Shown here piece by piece: positions 1-5,735 of a stretch of DNA of 8,057 nucleotides (position 1 is the first letter of the stretch; each line of letters starts with the position of its first letter). The stretch is from positions 1-8,057 of the forward strand of contig JAESQH010000069.1 in NCBI GenBank assembly GCA_016765235.1, read 5' to 3'. Source of the stretch: Paracoccaceae bacterium (GTDB lineage: Bacteria; Pseudomonadota; Alphaproteobacteria; Rhodobacterales; Rhodobacteraceae). The position numbers and the translations under genes were made by a program. Below the pieces are notes generated by a model that did not search any database, was not told where the DNA came from, and saw only the letters and a program-made list of their open reading frames with translations.

Positions 1-345
1 ATCGATGACCATGATTGCAGCGTCAACAGCCGTTAATGTGCGGTAGGTATCCTCGGAAAAATCCGAGTGGCCCGGTGTGTCGACAAGATTGAACCAGAAC
101 TCACGGAATTCGAAAGACATCGCCGAGGCGGAAACCGAAATTCCACGATCCTTTTCCATCTGCATAAAGTCAGAACGCGAGCGCCGCGCATCCCCCTTTG
201 CCCGCACTTGCCCCGCCATCTGGATCGCTCCGCCAAATAGCAGAAATTTTTCCGTCAGGGTCGTTTTACCGGCGTCAGGATGCGAAATGATCGCAAAGGT
301 CCGGCGGCGGGCGATTTCGGGGTGGGTTTTGGTGTTATCTAACAT
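1..345 (-). CDS. prfC: peptide chain release factor 3 (RF3), N-terminal part, cut by window edge
   Basis: RF3 is a cytoplasmic translational GTPase that removes RF1/RF2 from the ribosome after peptide release. The reading frame is open from the ATG at 345 down to base 1, giving the first 115 residues of a protein normally about 530 long. The GTPase G domain is plain: a P-loop SHPDAGKTTLTEK at residues 21-33, the switch I region with RGISVSASAM near residues 68-77, and the G3 motif DTPGHSDFSEDTYRTL near residues 89-104. The PDAGKTT loop and the following 'RSDFMQMEKDRGISV' segment fit RF3 better than EF-G or LepA. The start is the only reasonable one: it sits eight residues before the conserved PEIARRRTFAIISHP stretch. 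No purine-rich Shine-Dalgarno precedes it, which fits a leaderless mRNA (see the promoter entry). It is transcribed divergently from the rest of the window. Only the identity of the missing C-terminal part is inferred. Confidence 0.95.
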   Translation of the reverse strand, partial: MLDNTKTHPEIARRRTFAIISHPDAGKTTLTEKFLLFGGAIQMAGQVRAKGDARRSRSDFMQMEKDRGISVSASAMSFEFREFWFNLVDTPGHSDFSEDTYRTLTAVDAAIMVID

Positions 346-380
346 GCCAGCGATATAGGGGAGGCCGCGACAAAGGGCAA
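345..380 (-). promoter_or_regulatory. candidate prfC promoter, predicts leaderless mRNA
   Basis: Read on the minus strand, TTGCCC (380 to 375) and TATATC (357 to 352) are separated by 17 bases, each matching the sigma-70 consensus at four of six positions. The normal distance from the -10 box places transcription start at about base 345, which is the A of the prfC ATG. This was found by eye, so it is only a candidate. Confidence 0.4.
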
Positions 381-439
381 GATTTGTGTTGGCGGGCAGG
401 TGCGATATCGTTAGGGTCGCGCAATAACGGCCAATAATC

Positions 440-444
440 AGGAG
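440..444 (+). promoter_or_regulatory. ribosome binding site deciding the lipoprotein start
   Basis: AGGAG lies six bases before the ATG at 451. The next in-frame ATG (481) would give a shorter, more typical signal peptide beginning MKFIAMAF, but it has no comparable purine-rich site in front of it. The site therefore favours the longer form. Confidence 0.6.
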
Positions 445-450
445 CATATA

Positions 451-786
451 ATGATCATTTTCAATAAAGCTGATCTAGGTATGAAGTTTATCGCAATGGC
501 ATTTCTGCTACAGGCATGCCAGCCTACGGCTTCCACGTACTTTCAGGAAGTAGATGTGGTGGCCTCTCGTCAAGCTACCGCGCAAGCGGCGGCTGCGACG
601 GCTTGCAAGTCAGCTTCGTTGCAGTGGATGATCGGTCAACCTGAAGGCGTGATCGCGGGTGTTGATGTTGGTGGTCCAGTACGCGTCATTGCTTACAGTC
701 AGACTGTCAGCATGGATATGAATCCGACACGCACAAATTTTTATCTTGATACGGCAAGTCGTATTACCCGCGTAACCTGCGGATAA
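451..786 (+). CDS. small lipoprotein with peptidase inhibitor I78 domain
   Basis: This 111-residue protein is probably an envelope lipoprotein. A hydrophobic stretch (about residues 13-20) ends in LLQAC, a lipobox with Cys23 as the lipid-bearing residue; Gln24 at position +2 does not signal inner-membrane retention, so the outer membrane is the expected place. The C-terminal part (about residues 52-111) matches the I78 inhibitor family as I know it (the family of the Aspergillus elastase inhibitor): the pattern WMIGQPEG, then GPVRVIAYSQTVSMD, then TNFYLD, then RITRVTCG. Cys52 and Cys110 sit where the family's single disulfide is expected. The likely role is to bind and block serine proteases in the periplasm or outside the cell; the target is unknown. 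The start at 451 is backed by AGGAG; starting at 481 would remove ten residues and leave the lipobox intact. The next gene begins 16 bases after its stop, so the two are probably cotranscribed. Confidence 0.8.
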   Translation: MIIFNKADLGMKFIAMAFLLQACQPTASTYFQEVDVVASRQATAQAAAATACKSASLQWMIGQPEGVIAGVDVGGPVRVIAYSQTVSMDMNPTRTNFYLDTASRITRVTCG

Positions 787-802
787 ACCAAGGAATACTG
801 GA

Positions 803-1582
803 ATGGATTTAGGGATTAAGGGCAAAACTGCAATCGTTTGTGGTGCCTCTAAAGGGTTAGGTCGTGGATGCGCTGAAGCTTTGGCTGAGGCGGGCGTTAA
901 CCTTGTTATCAACGCACGCACCGAAAGCACGCTGATCGAAGCTGCTGAGGCGATCAGCGCGAAATATGGTGTATCGGTCACGCCTGTTGCCTGCGATATT
1001 AGCACAGCGGAGGGTCAAGCGAAGGTTCTTGCGGCCTGTCCTACCCCCGACATTCTGGTTAACAATGCTGGTGGACCGCCGCCGGGGATGTGGTCCGATT
1101 GGGATCGTGACGATTTTATAAAAGCGCTGGATGCCAATATGTTAGCGCCAATCGCGCTGATGAAGGCAGTGTTGCCAAGCATGATCGAAAAGGGTTGGGG
1201 ACGGGTGGTTAATATCACCTCGCAATCCGTCAAATCGCCGATCGCGGTGCTTGGGTTGTCTAATTCCGCGCGTGCGGGCCTGACAGGATACGTCGGTGGG
1301 ACAAGCCGGCAAGTTGCGCCGCACGGCGTGAACATTAACAACTTATTACCGGGTATTCACGCAACGGACCGGGCTGTTAGTCTGGATAAGGGCGTGTCCG
1401 CCGCGCAGGGCATTTCGATGGAGGAAGCTGCGGCGCAACGTATGGAAACCATTCCGGCACGGCGCTACGGGACCAGTGCGGAGTTCGGCGCGATGTGCGC
1501 GTTTTTATGTTCGCAACATGCCGGCTATATCGTTGGGCAAAACATCTTGCTGGACGGCGGCTCTGTGAATTCAACGATGTAA
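803..1582 (+). CDS. divergent SDR-family (3-oxoacyl-ACP reductase-like) oxidoreductase
   Basis: This 259-residue protein is a full-length Rossmann-fold short-chain dehydrogenase/reductase. The cofactor loop CGASKGLGRG is at residues 13-22, the NNAG motif at 87-90, the conserved Asn at about 112, and the Ser of the catalytic set at about 140 in NITSQS. The family's YxxxK pair is missing: aligned on the following AGLTG, Ser153 takes the place of Tyr and Arg157 the place of Lys. The remaining motifs (VNINNLLPG near 176-184 and the C-terminal GQNILLDGGS) are normal, so this is not decay. It resembles a known divergent FabG-like subgroup that also departs from the classical tetrad; its substrate is not known to me. 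The start at 803 has AAGGA (790-794) eight bases upstream. The alkC-like gene follows after four bases, so the two are very likely cotranscribed. Being an SDR is certain; the reaction is not. Confidence 0.9.
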   Translation: MDLGIKGKTAIVCGASKGLGRGCAEALAEAGVNLVINARTESTLIEAAEAISAKYGVSVTPVACDISTAEGQAKVLAACPTPDILVNNAGGPPPGMWSDWDRDDFIKALDANMLAPIALMKAVLPSMIEKGWGRVVNITSQSVKSPIAVLGLSNSARAGLTGYVGGTSRQVAPHGVNINNLLPGIHATDRAVSLDKGVSAAQGISMEEAAAQRMETIPARRYGTSAEFGAMCAFLCSQHAGYIVGQNILLDGGSVNSTM

Positions 1583-1586
1583 CGCG

Positions 1587-2708
1587 ATGACGTCCAATAA
1601 AGGTTTCAGTCTTAAAGACCAGTTGTTCAATTTGGAGAAGGTCCGGTATTTTGCCGGACTTTTTTATGCAGCAGACAAGAATTTCGACGCCAAAGGGTTC
1701 GAGGATGAGGTCATGGAAACCATGCTCGACCTAGAACTGAAGGCACGGATGAATCTGATTTCGGAAGTCCTTGAAAACTATCTGCCTCGTAGATTTCCAC
1801 TTGCGGCAGGACGTATTCTCGCAGCGCTTCCGCCGCCGCTTGACCCGACCAAAACGGACGATGATTTTGGGTGGTTCGTCCTTGGAGCGCTTGGGGAATA
1901 CGTTGTGCGCAACGGCCTGAACGATTTGCCTGTCGCATTGCCATTGTTACGAGAAATTACCAAGCGATCGTCAATGGAGTTTGCGTTACGCCATTTTCTA
2001 AATGCGGCGCAAGACGAAACCATGACTGCGTTGAAAGATTGGGTGCAGGACGATCATTATCATGTCCGGCGGTTGGTCAGCGAAGGGACGCGCCCGACGC
2101 TGCCATGGGGCTTGAAAACGGGGTTGAAGGTAACCGACCCCGTACCATTCCTTGATCTGCTTCATGCAGACAGCACGCGTTTCGTGACGCGGTCCGTTGC
2201 AAATCATTTGAATGACATTTCAAAGAAAGATCCGGCGCTGGTTGTCCAAACGCTGGAACGTTGGCACAGGATTGGATTGCAGCATAAAAAAGAGTTGGAT
2301 TGGATGACTCGCCACGCGCTGCGAACGCTCGTAAAAACAGGGGATAAGGGGGCGTTGGCGTTGTTGGGATACCACGACCAACCCGATATCCGCGTGTCAG
2401 GTTTCAACATTTCGTCGTCAGTGAGGATTGCTAACACGGGCGAATTCAGTTTTGATATCACGGCAGATAGCGATGAGAATCTGTTGATCGATTATGTCAT
2501 GCATTTTGTGAAAGCGAATGGATCTACTGCGCCCAAGGTGTTCAAACTGAAGAAGCTTGTTCTGAAAAAGGGTCAAACGGTAACGGTTCAAAAGACTCAC
2601 CGATTCCTGAAGGGGGCAACGACTTTTACGCATTATGTTGGCGCGCACCGAATAGTATTGCAGATTAACGGACAGAATTTTGGAGAAGCAGACTTCGATA
2701 TGTTCTAA
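1587..2708 (+). CDS. AlkC-type DNA alkylation repair protein with Ig-like C-terminal domain
   Basis: This 373-residue protein belongs to the AlkC/AlkD group of HEAT-like-repeat DNA glycosylases, which remove alkylated bases such as 3-methyladenine without flipping them out. The N-terminal segment (about 10-70, with LDLELKARMNLISEVLENYLP) and the helical repeats to about residue 265 carry the family's landmarks: GWFVLGALGEYV at 95-106, EFALRHFLN at 131-139, HVRRLVSEGTRPTLPWG at 159-175 and RSVANHLNDISK at 202-213. From about residue 268 to the end the sequence changes to alternating hydrophobic/polar strands (VRIANTGEFSFDI, KLVLKKGQTVTVQ, HRIVLQING), as in the Ig-like domain of AlkC proteins; AlkD lacks it. 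This points to AlkC. It starts four bases after the SDR stop with no good Shine-Dalgarno, so translation is probably coupled to the SDR gene. It acts in the cytoplasm on DNA. Substrate range is inferred from the family. Confidence 0.85.
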   Translation: MTSNKGFSLKDQLFNLEKVRYFAGLFYAADKNFDAKGFEDEVMETMLDLELKARMNLISEVLENYLPRRFPLAAGRILAALPPPLDPTKTDDDFGWFVLGALGEYVVRNGLNDLPVALPLLREITKRSSMEFALRHFLNAAQDETMTALKDWVQDDHYHVRRLVSEGTRPTLPWGLKTGLKVTDPVPFLDLLHADSTRFVTRSVANHLNDISKKDPALVVQTLERWHRIGLQHKKELDWMTRHALRTLVKTGDKGALALLGYHDQPDIRVSGFNISSSVRIANTGEFSFDITADSDENLLIDYVMHFVKANGSTAPKVFKLKKLVLKKGQTVTVQKTHRFLKGATTFTHYVGAHRIVLQINGQNFGEADFDMF

Positions 2709-2829
2709 ATTCTGGAAATCATTCAGCAGATTGTCACAGGTCGCTCACAAGTTCGTTGAAGGGTATTTCAAGGACTATGAATTGAACTGCACCCAAGTTA
2801 TTAAATCGCAGAACAAACAGGAGTAACCC

Positions 2830-4230
2830 ATGAATTTCTTTGCCAGCCCCGAGGCCCTCGTCGGCCTTGTCGTCCTAATTGCCGGAGGTAGTTTATTTCT
2901 ATCGCCGCGCGCCCGCACAACCAAGGCATTCTTCGCCGGTGCTGACGCTGAAGGTAACGCGCCCGGGCTATTGATGTTAGTTTTCAGCCAAGTCACAACA
3001 TGGATTTTTGCGCGATCATTGCTGACGGCAGCGATATTGGGTTACTATTACGGTGTCGCTGGTGCGCTGGCCTATACCGCTTATTACATGAGTTTTCTGA
3101 CCGGAATGGTCATCGTGTCGCGCCTTCGTAAACGCCGGGCGCGTAGCCTGCAAGACTGGCTTCGCCAAGATTATGGTCGCGTCGGAGTGCTTTGTTATAA
3201 CGCAGTAATTGCCCTTCGGTTAATGTCAGAAGTCTTCGCAAACCTTATTGTCGTCGGGTTGGTTTTCACCGCTGCATATGGCGGATCCGAGCAAGCCGGA
3301 CAGGTCGCTATGATTGCGCTTGCACTGGTTGCATTGGCCTATTCCGCACTTGGCGGACTGCGAGCATCACTTCGCACGGACGTGGCACAAATGGCATTGT
3401 TTTTAGTGGTGTTCTTGATCGCGTTCGCGGTGATGGTTACTTCTGCCGACTTCTCTTTCGGTACAGTTCTAACGGCTAGCGGCATCTCTGGTAGCTTCAA
3501 CGGTTGGGTATTGTTTGCCGTCGCTTTGCTGCAAATCACATCCTATCCCGCGCATGATCCAGTGATGATGGACCGCGGGTTTCTGGCCGATGAAGCCACT
3601 ACCAAACGTGCTTTTCTACATGCATTCTGGTTGTCCGCGCTTTCCATTTTTGGTTTCGCCCTGTTTGGCGTTCAAGCTAGCGTCGTGGGTGCGGAACTGG
3701 TTAATGGCCAGTTGCTTGGCACATGGCAGGAAATGTTCGGTCCGTTCGTCTACTTCTTGATCGTGGCATCGCTGTTGATTTCCGCGATGAGCACGCTTGA
3801 TTCGGCCCTGTCGTCCGCTGCCCGTCTTGCTATCGATGAAATGAAAATCGGAGCGCGTAGCGTTGTGAACGGCCGCATTGCGATGGCGGTGTTTATGCTC
3901 GGCGGGGTTTTGTTCCTACTGGCGGAAACCAAAGACCTGTTCGCTGCCGTGGCTGTTTCCGGCACGGCGTCAATGTTCCTCGCCCCTGTGTTGGTGCTGG
4001 GGTTAGGGTTTGGCCAACGGATGCCGCTCTGGTCGTATCTAGTTTCTTTCGTTGCAGCTGTGATGGGTGCAGTGGCGTATTTTTACCAAAGTTCCGACTT
4101 TGTGATCAGCCTTTTTGGCAACGGCCACAAATATGAGCGCTTATTATTTATCTGTCTGGCCGTGTTGTTTATCGGATTTGCCGCCGGATTGATTGGCATT
4201 GCATTGCGCCGGAGGGTTGCCGAAGCGTGA
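2830..4230 (+). CDS. sodium:solute symporter family (SSS) membrane transporter
   Basis: This 466-residue, very hydrophobic protein has about twelve to thirteen membrane segments and belongs to the SSS (SLC5/PutP-like) family of secondary transporters in the inner membrane. The clearest family marks are YSALGGLRASLRTDVAQ at 171-187, typical of the segment before a middle helix, and SAMSTLDSALSSAARL at 318-333. In that second motif Ser321-Thr322 sit where PutP has its sodium-binding Ser/Thr pair, so sodium coupling is likely. In the first core helix the position of the PutP Asp appears to be Gln54 (SQVTTW, by-eye alignment), as in many non-proline SSS members. The protein is slightly shorter than the usual 480-550. 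Start: AGGAG (2819-2823) six bases before the ATG. It follows the alkC-like gene after 121 bases and precedes an ABC ATPase by 53 bases. The substrate cannot be read from the sequence; no sensor kinase domain is fused to it. Confidence 0.88.
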   Translation: MNFFASPEALVGLVVLIAGGSLFLSPRARTTKAFFAGADAEGNAPGLLMLVFSQVTTWIFARSLLTAAILGYYYGVAGALAYTAYYMSFLTGMVIVSRLRKRRARSLQDWLRQDYGRVGVLCYNAVIALRLMSEVFANLIVVGLVFTAAYGGSEQAGQVAMIALALVALAYSALGGLRASLRTDVAQMALFLVVFLIAFAVMVTSADFSFGTVLTASGISGSFNGWVLFAVALLQITSYPAHDPVMMDRGFLADEATTKRAFLHAFWLSALSIFGFALFGVQASVVGAELVNGQLLGTWQEMFGPFVYFLIVASLLISAMSTLDSALSSAARLAIDEMKIGARSVVNGRIAMAVFMLGGVLFLLAETKDLFAAVAVSGTASMFLAPVLVLGLGFGQRMPLWSYLVSFVAAVMGAVAYFYQSSDFVISLFGNGHKYERLLFICLAVLFIGFAAGLIGIALRRRVAEA

Positions 4231-4242
4231 TCCTGTTGCTAA

Positions 4243-4265
4243 TACCCGATTAAAACTATCGGATA
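4243..4265. repeat. imperfect inverted repeat before the ABC ATPase gene
   Basis: TACCCGAT (4243-4250) and ATCGGATA (4258-4265) pair over seven of eight positions around the seven-base loop TAAAACT. No run of T follows, so it is not a usual intrinsic terminator. It lies just upstream of the AGGAG of the next gene and could be a small mRNA hairpin or an operator, or chance. Confidence 0.3.
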
Positions 4266-4271
4266 CATGGC

Positions 4272-4276
4272 AGGAG
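4272..4276 (+). promoter_or_regulatory. ribosome binding site supporting a TTG start
   Basis: AGGAG is placed seven bases before the TTG at 4284. The only nearby ATG (4267) is in another frame and stops after six codons at 4287, so the TTG is the best start for the ABC ATPase. Confidence 0.7.
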
Positions 4277-4283
4277 CCGTCGC

Positions 4284-5357
4284 TTGAGCGAAACATCCAA
4301 ATTGGAACTTGAGGGGATTACCCGAATATTCGACGGCCAGACGGTTGTCGACGGGTTGTCTCTAAGCCTTGCACCGGGGCAGGTGACTTGCCTGCTCGGC
4401 CCGTCGGGTTGTGGAAAATCTACGACATTGCGGATCGCGGCAGGGGTCGATCGCCAAGACAGTGGGCGCGTTCTGCTGGACGGGCGGATGATTTCCGACA
4501 AACATCATCACATGCCGCCCGAGAAACGCTCGGTTGGCTTGATGTTTCAGGATTTTGCCTTGTTCCCGCACCTGACAGTTGCGCAGAACGTGGCCTACGG
4601 GCTGAAAGGTTCGGGAAAAGAACCCGCAGTGAAAGCCATGCTGGAACGTGTTGGCTTGTTGGATTACAGCGATAAATACCCACACATGTTGTCAGGTGGG
4701 GAACAACAACGCGTCGCTTTGGCCCGCGCACTTGCGCCCAAACCCAGTGTTATGTTGATGGACGAACCGTTTAGTGGCCTCGACAACCGCTTACGGGACG
4801 GCATTCGCGACGAAACGTTAAGCATTCTTAAAGAAGAAGGCACCTCGGTCCTGTTGGTCACGCACGAACCCGAGGAGGCCATGCGTATGGCCGACCAGAT
4901 CGCGCTTATGCGCGGTGGTAAAATTGTGCAGATTGGTGCGCCCTATAATATTTACAACAATCCCAAGGATCGCGCTGCGGCTGCATTTTTCTCGGATGTG
5001 AATGTGATAAAGGGCATGGCGGAAGATTTTCAAACGGATACGCCGTTCGGGAAATTTTTCACACCGGCGCTGGTTGACAAAACCGAAGTGGAAATCGTTA
5101 TCCGCCCGCAACATTTGAAAATTGACTTTGATCGGAGTGGTAAAGGCCCGAACGCGACCTCGACCGAGGGGGTTCCAGCACGTGGAGTCGTGAACCGCGT
5201 GCGATTCCTTGGCAACGAAAGCCTTGTGGAGTTGCGGATGGATTACGACGCGTCAATCCTTACCGCATCGATTCCCGGAGTGTTTTTACCCAAACACGGC
5301 ACACCATTGTGGCTTTCCATGCGCCGCGATCGCTGTTTTGTGTTTCCTATTACCTAG
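4284..5357 (+). CDS. ABC transporter ATP-binding protein, Fe(III)/polyamine/sulfate type with TOBE domain
   Basis: This 357-residue cytoplasmic ATPase drives import through a membrane permease. All motifs are present: Walker A GPSGCGKST at 39-47, Q-loop Gln89 in MFQDFALFPHLTV, signature LSGGEQQR at 136-143, Walker B VMLMDEP at 156-162 with catalytic Glu161, D-loop SGLD at 164-167 and the switch His194 in LVTHEPEEA. Residues from about 240 on form a TOBE-type C-terminal domain (IRPQHLKI near 273-280, VRFLGNESLVEL near 306-317). The text around the Q-loop (HMPPEKRSVGLMFQDFALFPHL) most resembles FbpC-like ferric-iron importers, though PotA-like proteins are close. No permease or binding protein gene lies in the window; upstream is an SSS transporter and downstream is tatA, so it is an orphan here. 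The start is TTG with AGGAG seven bases upstream; starting at a later codon would cut into the first strand of the domain. The substrate is inferred only loosely. Confidence 0.9.
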   Translation: MSETSKLELEGITRIFDGQTVVDGLSLSLAPGQVTCLLGPSGCGKSTTLRIAAGVDRQDSGRVLLDGRMISDKHHHMPPEKRSVGLMFQDFALFPHLTVAQNVAYGLKGSGKEPAVKAMLERVGLLDYSDKYPHMLSGGEQQRVALARALAPKPSVMLMDEPFSGLDNRLRDGIRDETLSILKEEGTSVLLVTHEPEEAMRMADQIALMRGGKIVQIGAPYNIYNNPKDRAAAAFFSDVNVIKGMAEDFQTDTPFGKFFTPALVDKTEVEIVIRPQHLKIDFDRSGKGPNATSTEGVPARGVVNRVRFLGNESLVELRMDYDASILTASIPGVFLPKHGTPLWLSMRRDRCFVFPIT

Positions 5358-5418
5358 AAAATTTAACCAAATACGCTGCGACATCTTAAAATTTCCCTCA
5401 AGATTGCTTATTTTGGGT

Positions 5419-5441
5419 TTGAATACCTGTGCATTATTCAA
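5419..5441. repeat. perfect 7-bp inverted repeat upstream of tatA
   Basis: TTGAATA (5419-5425) and TATTCAA (5435-5441) are exact reverse complements around a nine-base centre, CCTGTGCAT. The repeat covers the -35 box and spacer of a possible tatA promoter, so it is placed like an operator. A-T richness makes chance possible. Confidence 0.45.
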
Positions 5442-5447
5442 TAAAAG
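5419..5447 (+). promoter_or_regulatory. candidate tatABC promoter
   Basis: TTGAAT (5419-5424) and TAAAAG (5442-5447) are 17 bases apart, each matching the sigma-70 consensus at four of six positions. They lie in the only sizeable gap before tatA, about 55 bases upstream of its start codon. By-eye call; weak boxes. Confidence 0.3.
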
Positions 5448-5466
5448 CACTGCAAACAGAACAATG

Positions 5467-5480
5467 CCAGATGTATCTGG
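5467..5480. repeat. 14-bp dyad CCAGATGTATCTGG in the tatA leader
   Basis: CCAGAT and ATCTGG flank a two-base centre, eight bases before the AAGGGAG ribosome binding site (5489-5495) of tatA. As DNA it is a compact dyad; as RNA it could fold as a five-base-pair stem with a TGTA loop next to the ribosome binding site. Confidence 0.4.
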
Positions 5481-5502
5481 TGAAATTTAAGGGAGCATTA
5501 AT

Positions 5503-5718
5503 ATGCTGAATAACATTGGCCTTCCAGGTCTTCTTCTAATCGCCGTTGTGGTGCTGGTTCTTTTTGGGCGCGGCAAAATTTCATCGCTGATGGGTGAAGT
5601 CGGCAAAGGTATCACCAGCTTCAAGCGCGGTGTATCCGAGGGCAAAGAAGAGCTCGAACAAGCGGCTGCTGAAGAAGCAGTTGACGTGACGCCTACGGCT
5701 GAAAAAGACGAAGCCTAA
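5503..5718 (+). CDS. tatA: twin-arginine translocase subunit TatA
   Basis: TatA is the small inner-membrane protein that multimerises to open the path for folded proteins carrying twin-arginine signal peptides. The 71-residue sequence has the family layout: a short N terminus with one membrane helix (about residues 5-20), the hinge Phe21-Gly22 in LFGRGKI, an amphipathic helix (about 24-43) containing Phe40 and Lys41, and a short acidic tail with EELEQAAAEEAV. The absence of a Glu near residue 8 and the Phe-Gly hinge separate it from TatB. AAGGGAG (5489-5495) lies seven bases before the ATG. It is the first gene of tatABC; tatB follows after 17 bases. The 145-base gap upstream, with two dyads and a possible promoter, suggests the tat genes have their own transcription start. 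Confidence 0.95.
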   Translation: MLNNIGLPGLLLIAVVVLVLFGRGKISSLMGEVGKGITSFKRGVSEGKEELEQAAAEEAVDVTPTAEKDEA

Positions 5719-5735
5719 ACCACGAAGGCGTCCCT

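Noticed and set aside
77..358. Plus-strand reading frame of 93 codons opposite prfC
   Set aside because: It lies over the highly conserved GTPase domain of RF3 on the other strand and shows no protein-like features of its own.
409..429. CGTTA-N11-TAACG inverted repeat in the prfC/lipoprotein spacer
   Set aside because: Five-base arms with a long centre are expected by chance in a 105-bp spacer; no clear plus-strand promoter supports it.
610..1005. Minus-strand reading frame of 131 codons across the lipoprotein and the SDR start
   Set aside because: It overlaps two well supported plus-strand genes, resembles no family and has no ribosome binding site worth noting.
2756..2771. TTGAA-N6-TTCAA inverted repeat upstream of the symporter gene
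   Set aside because: Only five base pairs per arm and A-T rich; too weak to call an operator, and no convincing promoter could be placed with it.
2709..2829. Possible terminator or promoter between the alkC-like gene and the symporter
   Set aside because: No G+C-rich hairpin with a T run is visible. TTGTCA (2731-2736) is a fair -35 box but has no acceptable -10 at 16-18 bases.
4267..4287. Six-codon minigene (ATG...TGA) whose stop overlaps the TTG start of the ABC ATPase
   Set aside because: The ATG has no ribosome binding site and the AGGAG lies inside the minigene, placed for the TTG instead; six codons in a short spacer are easily chance.
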